From positions 1,573,501 to 1,637,500 of the forward strand of contig JAQFVV010000204.1 in assembly GCA_028023455.1 (NCBI GenBank): a DNA stretch of 64,000 nucleotides. The letters run 5' to 3'. The notes under the pieces are model-generated. The model did not search any database. It was not told the origin of the DNA and saw only the letters and a program-made list of their open reading frames with translations. Made by a program: the position numbers and the translations under genes. This DNA is from Epiperipatus broadwayi (Eukaryota; Onychophora; Udeonychophora; Euonychophora; Peripatidae). Below are positions 1-12,630 of this stretch, piece by piece; position 1 is the first letter of the stretch, and every line of letters begins with the position of its first letter.

Positions 1-1194
1 TTGTTAAAACTAGAATTTAGAATTATTTCATAGACTAAAAATATTAATACTTGGTTAATGATTTTGTTTGTGCATTTACTCCAATGCCAGAATTCAGATA
101 AATAAAAGTTTTGTTTTTAGTTGGTTAAATTTTAGAGAATTCAATACATGTCTTGGTATAAACATTAAATTTTGACACAAAGTTGTATTGAAGTTATGAA
201 CTCAAATGGTTTGCTATTAATAAATTTTTGCACAATAGATAAATTAACTATCACAAACATATTATTTTAATATAAATATCACTATAAGGGATTATGTATA
301 TTTCCACCTATATAATAATGATATTTAATAAATAACATTGAAGTTAGCAGTAAGAATACAAAAGAAGTTCATCTTATATGACTTCTTACTATCAAATTTC
401 TGGGCAAATGATATATTAGAATGTTCTAAGCTTATTAAAATAATAATTTATGTTAAAAATCAAATCTTATCCTACGTATTACTCATAAGAATCATTTACA
501 ATTCAGGTTAAAATTTAACAACTATTAAGTATTAAAATTGCAAGTGTAGTCTTTCAACATTATCATATTACTGATACATAGAATTCTTTTAAAAATATTA
601 TAAACACAAATAATTATATTCTTGGGTTCACTAAAAAAAAGAAACAACTGTTTTTCAAACAATTTTACTGTTAGAAACTTGATTAAAACAATTATGTGAC
701 ATTATTTTGTTCAGCAGATTATAATCACATTGAAAGTAACATATGAACCTGATATCATAATCCTACTAAATCTATCAATAACACTTTTTTTACAGGATGA
801 CAATATTTAAATAGATGGGGAAAGTTATCCAGCTTATTGAAATTAAAAATCTTTTTATTATTTTTAAAAATATAAAATTTTAAATCCTCATGAGATATTT
901 TAAAATATGATTATAACATGTCAACTTCAAAAATCTTACAATGTTTTTAAATATATATATATATATATATATAGTAACAGGATGGGGGTAATGAGAAAAA
1001 GGAGTGAACCTGGGGTTGTGGCAAAATCATCATCAACTCCAAGTAAATACAGAATCAATAATTTACAATTTATAACAGTATATTTAAGGGAACATAAGAT
1101 CAAGAGATCTCTGTGTAAGATTATTGAGAGATCAGAAGAGCAACTATAAATCCACCAGCATTATAATGTAAAAAAATAAGTGCAAGTAAATACT
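1..1194. other. AT-rich DNA, no gene seen
   Basis: Low-complexity AT-rich sequence with frequent stops in all frames. A short (TA)n tract lies at 949-973. No protein similarity or RNA structure was recognised. Confidence 0.6.
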
Positions 1195-1690
1195 CAAGAG
1201 AAATATCCATTCATCATCATCATTGATGGAAATAAACAAATCAATTCAATACATCAATACAGTAAATCAACAGTCAATCTGGTCACTGGATTGAAAATGG
1301 GTCTTCTGTAGACCAGGCTAACTACTGAGCCTTTGCCAGCTTGGGCAATTATTTAAACATAACATGGATGCACCAGCTTAGTGCCCATTCATTAAAATAC
1401 CCAATAATCAGGAATCAAAACAATAATGCTGGGACATTAAAACATGCTGATCATCATCAATGCTCATGCCACTTGTACTGACCAACTATAAACTTAAATT
1501 TTTAATAAGACTAAAGTAAAATAAAAGATAATAGTGCATGGGCTTTAAAGAGTATTCTCTTTTGTGCCAACCAGGATGATGATTGATCATCTCTGGATAT
1601 ACCAAAGCACTAAGTACACATCCCCATTTACATATTTATTCCATGCATAAATCTAGCTCAGAGAACACAAGCTCTATTACTGTATGTGAC
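1195..1690 (-). repeat. Old, diverged relic of retrozyme-like family B
   Basis: This stretch is less AT-rich than its surroundings and matches parts of the hammerhead-bearing element at 21652-22418. The string TGTGCCAACCAG near 1563 is followed by GGAT, CCA and ATGCATAAA in the same order as at 21734-21780. A second partial match at 1375-1420 corresponds to the region just beyond the cleavage site of the 21.8-kb hammerhead. The two matches lie in the same orientation about 230 bp apart, so this may be a decayed tandem copy. The ribozyme core itself is not intact. The assignment rests on eye alignment of short matches. Confidence 0.4.
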
Positions 1691-2297
1691 CAAAAGATGA
1701 TAGAAACAATTTTAACAATTAAATAACTTTCTAATTAACAAAAAAATTTAAGATCTTATAAAATAAAATTACACACATATAAACTTTCTGATTTTGATTA
1801 CAATACAAAATTTCAAATGTACTCACATTGTGATTTACATAATTGCTATTCAAAATTCAAATTGTTACATTGGTTTACATATATGATGCACAGAGATTCG
1901 TGATTTATAATGTATAATTAATATTCACTAACAAAAAAATTGATTATAATTTTACACATATGTGTGTGTATATATGCACACTGACTTTTACTATTTAAAT
2001 TTGTTACAGTAATATATTTTTCATAATTAATTCAATATTGAAAGTATATAGAATCATGTTGCTTAATTCTTTCATAAAGTTTAACATTTTTTTTTTTTGC
2101 TTTTTGATTTTAATTCAAACAAAATTATGCTTGCATTTAAGTTATATATTCTTCTTTTAATGTCATTTTAAAATAAGGATTTATCAAAACAATTTATTTA
2201 AAAATTTATCAAATCATCTTTCTTTTAAACATTTGACTCAAGCAAATTATTTACTTGTTTTGCTTTAAGTTATTAATTTATAATTTTAAAAGTTATT

Positions 2298-2760
2298 TTA
2301 AGAAATATTAAAATAAAATAACTCACTATATATACACATGACATGTTTATCTGTGGTTTCCCTGTGTGTATTGATAAACAGCAGCATAAGTACACCAATT
2401 ACTTCAAGCTTTCTTTTGGTAAGCTTGGTTTTTGGTCCATCAGAAAAATCTAATCCAGGTTTGTTGTCAACATCAGGTAACATGTAATCCATGTAAAAGG
2501 TTGGTCTCTCTTTCTGTCTAGGATTGTTTCAGGCAAGCAGCAGTCTTGGTTTGATAGATTTCAGACAACCAACTGTCCTCTCCCCATTTAAGGCTATGAA
2601 TTTCAGCATAAAAAGTGGGTCATTTTCTCCATGTGAATTCAAACTCCTGATAAAAAAACAGTCTACTATCTTGCCTTCAGCTACATTGGTTTTTGGTAGC
2701 TATTCTTCAAATTCTATGGTCAGCTAAAACCAATTGCTGCACTTCTTCAAGTTGCAACAA
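2298..2760 (-). pseudogene. Unrecognised coding-like stretch, probably decayed
   Basis: Minus-strand frames here read with a more protein-like composition than the flanks: a 64-residue open segment (2298-2492), and upstream at 2500-2750 a broken frame with several in-frame stops. I do not recognise a family. It could be the debris of a transposon ORF or an exon of a host gene. No splice sites or promoter can be argued. Confidence 0.2.
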
Positions 2761-3239
2761 AATATTATAACCAACTTTTCAGCTGACCATTCTTACAAAA
2801 ATTATTATCCAGACTGTTTTCTTCAAAAATCACTATTGACATTGGACTAATTTGTTATCAGCCCTTTAATAAAATCATCTAAGGTGATAATAACACCTTG
2901 ATTGAAAACAGAGTTTTTATTTTTATCTTTCTAATTCCTTTGAAAACATACATGTTTTAATTAATTAAAAAAATTTCAAAAACAAGTATTGTGTTTTTAC
3001 ATTTCACAATCAGAATAATAATAATACAATATATATATTTATTCAGACCTTTTAAAACTTTAATTTATAAAACAATATTTTAAATCAGAGTTATTATTTA
3101 TTATTTATTTATTTTTTTTATTTCAATGAATGTAGAAAATATCTATTATAATTTTTGTCTGTGTTTATTTCTAGTTTACCTTTCAACTTTATATATATGT
3201 ATATATAAAATACATATTTTGCGGGTTCATCCGTGTTAA

Positions 3240-3306
3240 AAACTTTTAATATCAATATACTGACATTTCGACTTGGTCACACAAGCCATCCACAGAGTTA
3301 TAAAAA
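3240..3306 (-). ncRNA. Degenerate hammerhead-like motif in left Penelope pseudo-LTR
   Basis: Inverted twin of the motif at 3785-3850, pointing outward to the left. It has the same stem, with GAAAT in place of GAAAC. The core is degenerate in the same way. Confidence 0.35.
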
Positions 3307-3363
3307 GGTAGAAAGACGGTTGTAGAGGCGCTACAATCACTGGTTTGAATAAAACATTAAATC

Positions 3364-3690
3364 CCTCTTGAATCTCATGGTGTCTATCAAATCTCATGTA
3401 AAAATTGTAAAGCTTCTTACATAGGTATGAGTAATCATCGCATCAGTGTTAGGAGAGATGAGCATGCTAATGCAGTTAAACAACACTCATCATCATCAGC
3501 ACTCTCACTCCATACTATAGATTCAGGTCATAAAATAGATTTTTCTAGTACTAGGATCATATCCAGATGTGATAATCTCTACCAATGCAAAATCAGAGAA
3601 GCCATTGAGATACTTAAAAGGCCAGATTGTATCAATAAGTGAGATTCCGACGCTGCAAACTTTCTCCTATTTGGAAAGATTTCTTTAAAA
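3364..3690 (+). pseudogene. Penelope GIY-YIG endonuclease fragment
   Basis: From 3364 the frame reads into a GVYQI...SYIG signature, the GIY-YIG motif, followed by an R-x-x-E-H segment, a serine-rich run, GHKIDF and a conserved KIREAIEILKRP block. This is the usual order in the PLE endonuclease domain, which nicks target DNA for retrotransposition. The frame is open to 3642, where it is cut by a stop. The closing W-K-D-F-F segment near 3660-3690 continues in another frame, so a frameshift separates it. It has no RT domain and no start codon of its own. It is very similar to the copy at 28085-28580. Confidence 0.8.
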
Positions 3691-3784
3691 AACATTCTTA
3701 AATTTAACATTTTTGCTATTGGTGGGATTTTTTAATGTTTTATTCAAACCAGTGATTGTAGCGCCTCTACAACCGTCTTTCTAC

Positions 3785-3850
3785 CTTTTTATAACTCTGT
3801 GGATGGCTTGTGTGACCAAGTCGAAACGTCAGTATATTGATATTAAAAGT
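3785..3850 (+). ncRNA. Degenerate hammerhead-like motif in right Penelope pseudo-LTR
   Basis: A six-pair stem (GGCTTG/CAAGTC, 3805-3822) is followed directly by GAAAC (3823-3827) and then GTCAGTATA, with possible outer pairing between the TATAA side and TATTAAAAG. This resembles stem II, the GAAA core and the cleavage site of hammerhead ribozymes, which have been described in PLE pseudo-LTRs. The other half of the core reads CTGTGGAT instead of CTGATGA, so self-cleavage is doubtful. Confidence 0.4.
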
Positions 3851-3890
3851 TTTTAACATGGATGAACCCGCAAAATATGTATTTTATATA

Positions 3891-4753
3891 TTTAACCCGT
3901 GCAAATCTTCATTTTAACATATATATATACACTAAATTAGGTGTGCTATGTAATCCAACTGGTTACAATATATATATATATATATATATAAGGATTCATA
4001 ATGTTAGGCTATCTGCTTTTGTTGTTCAAATCTTCCAAACTAAATGGATATACAAGATTAATTTTTATTATCCATTTGACAATAAATACTTTCAAAAATT
4101 TATTGCATATGTTTTTTCCAGTCAATTTAGTTCTATAGAACCAAACACAAGGGTACAAAATATTTATTGCTAGGAAAATGCAAAAAAATGTCAATAACAG
4201 TTTAATGTTTTAATTAATTTAGTCAAAGTATTTCATTCTATTATCAATACTTTAGCAGCACTGTTTGAAATATTATTGTTTATTTATCAAGAAGTTTATA
4301 TTACCAAAATTAAACATGAGTTATTGAATAGATTAAAAATTGGAGGTATTTATAATGAAAACAGGTGCTAAACAAGGATATAAGCTAGCTCCAAATTTTG
4401 TTACACACTTTACAACAATGGCTTTTGAACAATGTATAGTTAGATTCATTAATCAGATATCAATATGTGATATAAGTTTGATAATAAAATTTTTAATGCA
4501 AATAGATTACAATCAAAATCTTTCTTCTTTTTTATTCTGGATTTTACAATAGAGTGGAGTCACAAATTATGTTGTGTCTAATTACATGACTTAGTTATCC
4601 AAAGAAAAATGAGAACAAACAAAAGGATAAACAGTTGAAAAAGAAAATCATTAAAATTCACAAGTTTTATGATTCTCAATGATGCTTTTTTTTTCTTTGA
4701 ACACTATATACAATTATATGTATTAATAAAATGTCTTCAGTTTATGTTGAAAG

Positions 4754-4784
<31 letters not shown>

Positions 4785-6610
4785 CTCTTTCTTTATTATC
4801 ATTCCAAATTTGATCTAAGTATTTTACATAATAAAATATTTTATGAGCACAATGCTAAAAAAAATTTCAAAAAAGCATGCTAAAAATTTATGGTGGCTTT
4901 AAAATATCAAAATATTTGAAGACATTCTAATTTCTTAGTAATAAGACCACTCTTATGTTTCTATAAGAGAAAAATGTTATTGAAAAAAAAATATTTCCCA
5001 GCTAGTATTTAATAGCAGGAAAAGTCTGACATTTTGTCATTTACTTTTTTAAAAAGATAAAAATATAGTAGTTAGATATTTTTCTTATTCTTACTGCTTC
5101 ATTGAATGCAAGAGTGAAAACACATTCTGTAACATATAAAAATGAGTCCTAACTTTTTTAAGAAAAGATTTTTATTTATACTATAATTTTGATTTATATA
5201 TGCATACTATACAAATAAAAAAGCATCTGTGTTATGTATATATGTGCATGTTGAAAAGCATTGTACATCTGAAATTCAATAAACAATATGTATTCTATTT
5301 TAATCAATGTTTTTCAACCAAATGAGCTGAAATATGCTTTATACATTGGAACACAACTGGCTTGGAATGAAATCTAGCATAGTTGGATGGTTTCACCAAA
5401 TTATGATAATTATACCATTCTTGCCAATATAAAATATGATCTGCAGAATTCCAGGCCAGCAATATCTAAATAAAAAAGGAGAATAAGTACCACTCAAAAT
5501 GTTGTATATATACTAACCTGTGCATTATTACTAACATTGAATGTAACTGGAAGTGAAATAAAAATAATTTTTTCTAAAGACATTCAATATTGTGTATTAG
5601 ATTATGGAAATAGTCCAATATATAAATACAACTAAAATACCATTATCACAAACATTCAGACAAAGATAGAGTTTGATTTACTTACTAATATTACTTAATT
5701 GCTCTTATTAGTGAATGATGGAAAAAATTTTAATGACTTTTATCTTAAATAGTTATAAATCTAAACATGTAGGCCAATTTAAATATTTTAATAGCTTTTA
5801 CAGTAGAATGATGGTCTTAGATAGTGAGATACAGCCCAGATATCAATGTGATGCAGCTGTTTTTAATAAATTAAAAAGTACAGCATTTCATTACTGTAAT
5901 AAAACTAGTTCAATTCAATAAGTTCCATATGGAGTTATTATTTTAGTAATTTATTACATAAAAGTGACTTTGATTTCCTTTCACTATAACATAAAACATT
6001 AGAAAAATTTATCTAAAGATGTTCCATAAAATTTTAATAATATAATGGAAAAATCATAAGGTCAATCTATATGTTTAAGAGCTGGCTAAACATAATGCTA
6101 TAAAATCCATTCTTGTAATATCAAACTTTATTAGAAAAACATATTGAATAAATATTACAGACTTCTACAAATATGGCTTATATTGATAGGGAACACAATT
6201 TTCATGCCAAAATATATTGCATTTACATTTTAAAAATTATCTCAAAAAGCTTTAATTTTTATTGCTTTCTTTGGAAAGATATGACTTTAAGATACAATTC
6301 AGTGAAAGGCTACAATTGTGATGAAGACTTTTAAAAAAAAGGTTGCTTCCAAAAAAAGTTAAAAGATTGTGTGCAGTATATCAAATAAATAGAATAATAG
6401 CAAAGTGTATTCTAAAATTGGATATATTTGCATTTTATGGATTGGTTTGTATAGTCATTATAAAACATAGCTTTAGTATTTTTCTGGAGGTTTGGGGAGG
6501 TGGGGTTTTTAGTGTTTTTTTATATTGCACTATTTCCCTCCTCTAATTTGTGTGTTGGATTTTTTTAAAAAATGTTTTTTTTTTAATTAAATATTCCAAA
6601 TTCATTCTAC
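3891..6610. other. AT-rich DNA with (TA)n tracts, no gene seen
   Basis: (TA)n microsatellites lie at 3968-3991 and 4754-4782. Short open frames here have the composition of AT-rich noise. No protein family, tRNA or hairpin of note was recognised. Confidence 0.5.
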
Positions 6611-6745
6611 TGTTATTAATATCACAACAAACAGGTTAGTATATACACTTACTGTTATTAATATCACAACAAACAAATGTTAATATTACAACAAACAAGT
6701 AGGTATGTTCACTAACTGTTTTTTATAACACAACAAGCAAGTAGG
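6611..6745. repeat. Short degenerate tandem repeat
   Basis: Three to four imperfect copies of a ~40-50 bp unit containing the phrase TATCACAACAAACA and TAGGTATGTTCACTAACTG. It sits immediately left of a small inverted-repeat element. Confidence 0.5.
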
Positions 6746-6756
6746 TATTCAACAAC

Positions 6757-6908
6757 CCTTCAGTTGGGTTTTTTTTTTTTCTTCCTTCTTTGTTGGGTGC
6801 TGGTTGCCTGTCCGTGCGCGCTTGGGGCTTGGTCCTCTGGCCTTTTTTTTTTGTTTTTTGAAATTTAAAATTGTTAATCACCTCCCACCCACTCAACCCA
6901 ACTGAAAA
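6757..6908. mobile_element. Small MITE-like element with terminal inverted repeats
   Basis: Inverted ends TTCAGTTGGGTT (near 6759) and AACCCAACTGAA (near 6893-6905) enclose ~120 bp that is richer in G+C (CCGTGCGCGC) and in poly-T than the flanks. There is no coding capacity. I could not define a clear TSD, so the superfamily is not assigned. Confidence 0.5.
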
Positions 6909-9900
6909 AAATAATATGATTTAATATTATTTTCTTTTTGTTTTTTTTTTTTTTTCTTTTTCTTTTTTTATTTAAAAAAAAAAAAAATAGCTCTAGTATA
7001 TATTTTTTGCTTTTCCAGATTTTTTTCCCTTCTTAAAATTGGAATGGCTTTAGTTTTTGCATGTGACTGCTTTTACTGATGATAATATGACTACTGTTTA
7101 GGTAGTAAAGTCATTCAAGAATAAAACAGAAAAATTATTAAATATGTTTTATTTCTTTTAAATATTAATTAAATAATGTTTTAATAAATTTCATATAAAA
7201 CAATATTAATATTTATACGTATATGTACGTTTAAACGATTGAAGACATTTGACATATAAATAAAAGAAAAATTAAATAGAAATAAAATCGTAACATATTT
7301 TGGTTCCAAAAACTTAGAGTAACAAAAATACAGATCGTTCCTTCGAACATCTGTGATCAAAACTCAATTAAGGGTTATAAAAAATTAAAATATTTTTAAT
7401 AAAATTTATTTTAAATTAATCATTTAAGTGTACATGTAAATATTAATATTTATTACATAGAAAAACAAAAATTTCTATTAACTAGATTACAATTATTTAT
7501 GTTATTATTATGACAAATATAATAATTTTCATTTTTATTACATTTTGCAACTTCTAAACTTCAAAAATTTTATTTTGACGTAGGTCTAATTGATATTTTT
7601 AATTGTAAAATTATTAAAAAAAATTTATTAAAAAAATATCAATGTTCTGTGTGTAAATATTTGGAGCTAGATTATTAAAAATAATAAAAGGATATAGGTC
7701 CCCCCCCCACTCCTTTTTTAAATATAAAATTAAACTATTTGTAAACAATATTAATAATTAGAAGATAATATAAATATTATCTTCTGAATTCTGGATTAAA
7801 TAGATTTAAAGCAAAACTTTATTTTATTTTTTTATTGTTAAAAAGCTTTAATAAATTTGAGATTAAGATTAATTAAAGATACGTTTTAGTTTTAATTTTT
7901 AATTTAATAATGTTTTCATAAAAATTCGTTTAAAAATATTTATATTTTTAAAAAAATCAACAATTAAGTCAACAATTTAATAGATATAAATGATTGTAGA
8001 AATGTGACATATGAATAAGAGAAAAATTGAAAAACAATTTTGAATATTTAAAAATAGAAATATTTAATATTTAAAAAATGGGTTAATTAAATGCTATTAA
8101 TAAAAAACGAAGAAAGAACAAAGATTAAAGATTAAAATATATAATTAAAATTTATACCTATATCCCATTTAGTGCTGGACCTTTATGTGAGGATTCACCA
8201 TAATGATCATCATCAATTTATAACCACTATTTTCATTTACAATCAATTATTCACCATAAGGATCATCAAAAAAAATTGATTTTTTTTTTAAAAACTACCA
8301 ATTTAAAATATGTGGCCATTTTATAAGATTGGTGACATAATAGGAAAATGACTATATCATACAAAAGAAGAATGGTGACTTTCATGCTAACAATGTGCAA
8401 TACAAAGATTATTCATTATACACAGTACAGTATCCAATCTAACAGTATATTAAATTTTCATTATAAAATTAATAATTAATGTATAGTACTTTCATTAATT
8501 TTCATCCAATAACTTTGGAAACCAATCAATATATTTATTAATGGCATATCCAAAATAAAGACTTTTATCTTTAATGTTTACAAAAGCAAAAAAGTGTTTT
8601 ATTCAGTACAATAAGTAATCCAAAATCTATTTTCATGACATATAACAACCAAACATATTTATATTATATGTTTAAATGTATGCATAAACTTAAAAACAGT
8701 ATATTCAGTCTTTTTTTTAATTCTTATGAACAGTGTTTTGCTTGTGGCAAAAATTATGATTATATATGTCCAGGTGTGTGTAAGCCTGTACAGTGTATTA
8801 ATTTACAGATTATTTTAATTGTAAAATTTTGTTACCCTAATTATAGGTTCTGTGAGAAAAAAATATTTTGTACGATATGTAATTAATAAACAATTTTGCA
8901 TGGTCAAAAGTACTAAATATAAATTTAAAATATCATTTAATGTACAGTATTTGCTTAATTTTAAACTATAATAATACCGTAATTTGTTTTATACATCTCC
9001 AAGCCAAATGTGGTGAATACCACACATAAGATAATACTGTGCTGAAAAAAGAATACAAATTTTATTTATTATAAAACTAAAAATAAATAATGATCACATA
9101 GTATAGTATTAAAAATTAATTTTAAATTTGTATTGTATTAGCTAAAATATTCAGTGAACTACATTTGAATTAAAACTTTTCAGTCAAATCAAAACTGTCA
9201 TATCATCATTAATCTAATGTATTTCCAGTAAAAAAAGGTAATAATTTCATAAATTATGCAATTAATAATCAACTTTATATGATAAAAAGTTACTAAATAT
9301 AAGTTAAAAATGACATATATTTACTCAATTTTAATTTTTTTTTTTCAGTAATAAATAGTTGTGTAAAAACCTAAAGGGCAATTTCTTTTGTTTAATTACA
9401 AATGCTGACTTAACCAGTGGAGAGGTAATGGAGTAGAAGATCAATTATTATCCTGCTACATATATAGGTTCAACATAAAATACATATATTAGAGATCATT
9501 TATCTTTTTGACATATGTATCAGTTGTATAAGATAGATTTGATAGATGTAGAGAGCTTGAAAGATTGAGATCTGGTTTATTATATATATGTGTGTGTGTT
9601 TTGTAGATTCATGTATCATTTATATTTTAAAAAAAACACTTAGTTTATATATTTTAAAATCAAATTAAAAATTAATAATTGAAATTTTTTAAATATATAT
9701 GGTATTAAATATTTTTATGGATTAATTATGATATAAAGAAAAATGTGAGACGATATTTTCATATAATAGCTAGAGAAATGTTTTATATTCTAATAAATTT
9801 ATGACAAAAAGCTATTGTTGGGTACAAAGTTTAGCTTAGAAATATTAATAACAATTAATAGTTATCTAACAATGCAACTGCTATATAAATAAATAAATAA

Positions 9901-10139
9901 TCAATGGAGATGAAAGCCTGCTTGACAAATAGTTGCTTATTTCAATCTTGTTTTGATTGATTGATAATTTATTTATGGCATTATGGATAAATAAATAATA
10001 TTGGATATTTGACCATTATAGCAACTGTTATATATATTTCTAGTTATTACATAGAATACCCCTATTCATTCCTTTATTTGTATATACAAAAATATACTAG
10101 TATATGTAGAGCTAATAAATAAATTGATTTTTTAATTTT
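6909..10139. other. AT-rich DNA, no supported gene
   Basis: Long poly-T/poly-A runs (6940-6990, 8280-8290) and a C-run near 7700. One 83-codon frame at 8635-8886 is unusually rich in cysteine but has no recognised family, no flanking exon and no signal peptide. I do not call it a gene. Confidence 0.5.
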
Positions 10140-10850
10140 CAGTAATGGTAACAAATATTTGCTTAAGTAATGTCAAGACTGAAATTAAGGGTGGCTGCCC
10201 TTAATTTCCTTATATTTGTTAACATATGAGCACAATCATTCTTACCTGTCAGTGTTCTTAGCTTTTGTTTAGTTTACACATATACTTTAGGCTAAGTATA
10301 TTTAGTATTTAATGTATTTATATTTATAAGAAAACTTTCCGTTGTTATTGCAAGTCGTTAAAAGTGACAATATCACTTTACCTTGTAATACTTAATTATG
10401 ATTTTGAGTAATATACGTTGGACTTAATATATGACTATTAAATAAATTGAACTCTTTATTATCAGGATCATCAACAAACATTTAGTTAAATAACATCAAA
10501 GCTGATATTAAGAATGGTTTCCCTTTACTTTCTTACATTTTTTGATGTATGAGCAAGATCATTGTAACTTTCAGAAGTTATCTGCTCCCAATTATTTTAT
10601 ATATGTATACTTTAGGCTAAGAATATTTAGTATCTAATATACTTATAAGTCAAACTTTATGCTGATATTAAAAGGCCTTTAAAAATGAGTTTATTTAATC
10701 ACCAAAATATGACTATTAAATAAATTGAATACATTATTTCCAACATCTTCAGCAAATTTTTGCTTAATATATCAAAGAGAAGTTAAGAGAAATTACTTCT
10801 TTGCATTTGTTTATATAAGGGCATCATCTTTCTAAGGTGTTGGAGATTGT
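10140..10850. repeat. Three diverged tandem copies of a ~300-bp unit
   Basis: Related segments begin near 10148, 10473 and 10753. Each starts with an AACAAATATTTGCTTAA-like phrase, then a GAAGTTAAG/GATATTAAG phrase, a TTTCTTACATTT-like phrase and GAGCAAGATCATT. The first two also share TACTTTAGGCTAAG and GACTATTAAATAAATTGAA. Spacing is about 325 and 280 bp. They are non-coding and of unknown origin. Confidence 0.55.
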
Positions 10851-11397
10851 CTGCTTTTATAGAATATATATATATGTACGTGTGTGCATTAGTAATTTTA
10901 TCGACTTCAACATCTGATTATGTGCACTGAAATATCACTATTAATCACATGCACTCTGAAATAAATATATTTAAAATCGAAGGAATTCAAGTAGTGACTT
11001 CTTTTGACTTTTAAGAATTGTTAATTTTCAAGATATAGACTATAAATATAATTTGAGGAAAAAAAAATTTTGTATCATGATTAATTAATGTTAGGTCAAT
11101 ACTCAATTTAAGGTCATGAAAATGTGTTTATATAAATAGTGCAGCTATTAATAACATTTATTTATTTCATTTTTTTTTTAATGTTAAGTAAAACAAATTA
11201 CTAAGCAATAGCTTCTAGAATCCAAGAATACGCCAACAAAAAAATGTTTTGAGTTTTACAACTTAATTTTTTTATTTTTTTTATCAATTCCACTTTAATA
11301 GACAGGGTATGAGCACAGACTTTCACATGACCCACCACTCTACACACTATCTCATAACACTGATACACTTGAACACACATATGTTGAAAAGATCAAC

Positions 11398-11452
11398 AAT
11401 CACCAATATACGTATTTCATGCTAAACCAGCAATCATCAGTTGGTCCAGATT
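11398..11452 (-). ncRNA. Type I hammerhead ribozyme, element A copy M1
   Basis: Same structure as the copy at 12631-12685, read on the minus strand. The CTGATGA core, GAAA, palindromic stem III and both parts of stem I are intact. Confidence 0.8.
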
Positions 11453-11869
11453 ACCATCTCCACACATATATGCTACAAGTGCTCAGATATATATTAAGAT
11501 AGCAAATCCTCCTACTTTAATGGACAGGCTTCAATCTACTCCACACTCCAACTCTTCAACCGTCCATCCAATTGAAAATCTGATGATGGAACGCTCAAAG
11601 GCCACCCTGAGGCCGAGATTATTGTCATACCCATGTTGACCTAAAGTCAATCTGACCCCTCATGTACAGGACATAATCCATTAAATACATATACAAGGGA
11701 TAGGCAGACATCTCTAATATGTAATAGCTGAAATACACAGGCTTATATATACCTGTGTCTATATATGTAATAGACAGGGTATGAGCACAGACTTTCACAT
11801 GACCCACCACTCTCCACACTATCTCATAACACTGATACACTTGAACACACATATGTTGAAAAGATAAAT

Positions 11870-11924
11870 AATCACCAATATACGTATTTCATGCTAAACC
11901 AGCAATCATCAGTTGGTCCAGATT
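11870..11924 (-). ncRNA. Type I hammerhead ribozyme, element A copy M2
   Basis: Second minus-strand copy, exactly 472 bp from M1, with an identical core and pairing elements. Confidence 0.8.
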
Positions 11925-12630
11925 ACCATCTCCACACATATATGCTACAAGTGCTCAGATATATATTAAGATAGCAAATCCTCCTACTTTAATGGACAGG
12001 CTTCAATCTACTCCACACTCCAACTCTTCAACCGTCCATCCAATTGAAAATCTGATGATGGAACGCTCAAAGGCCACCCTGAGGCCGAGATTATTGTCAT
12101 GCCCATGTTGACCTAAAGTCAATCTGACCCCTCATGTACAGGACATAATCCATTAAATACATATACAAGGGATAGGCAGACATCTCTAATATGTAATACG
12201 TATATTGGTGATTGTTTATCTTTTCAACATATGTGTGTTCAAGTGTATCAGTGTTATGAGATAGTGTGGAGAGTGGTGGGTCATGTGAAAGTCTGTGCTC
12301 ATACCCTGTCTATTACATATATAGACGCAGGTATATATAAGCCTGTGTATTTCAGCTATTACATATTAGAGATGTCTGCCTATCCCTTGTATATGTATTT
12401 AATGGATTATGTCCTGTACATGAGGGGTCAGATTGACCTTAGGTCAACATGGGTGTGACAATAATCTCGGCCTCAGGGTGGCCTTTGAGCGTTCCATCAT
12501 CAGATTTTCAATTGGATGGACGGTTGAAGAGTTGGAGTGTGGAGTAGATTGAAGCCTGTCCATTAAAGTAGGAGGATTTGCTATCTTAATATATATCTGA
12601 GCACTTGTAGCATATATGTGTAGAGATGGT

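Larger units (their letters stand above)
3202..3890 (+). mobile_element. Penelope-like element, short copy with inverted pseudo-LTRs
   Basis: Two ~160-bp arms, 3202-3361 and 3731-3890, are near-perfect inverted repeats of each other and enclose a GIY-YIG endonuclease fragment. Penelope-like elements (PLEs) are known for pseudo-LTRs, frequent partial inverted copies and a C-terminal GIY-YIG domain. The arms run from TATATAAAATACAT at the outside to a GGTTTGAATAAAAC inner edge. The reverse transcriptase domain is absent, so this is a 5'-truncated, non-autonomous copy. The right arm is shared with the copy at 28.6-28.8 kb, which shows that they are one family. Confidence 0.8.

Noticed and set aside
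12010-12095. Second hammerhead around the other CTGATGATGG in the 472-bp unit
   Set aside because: No GAAA core follows at a usable distance and no stem I partner was found. The GGCC/GGCC hairpin ends in GAGA.
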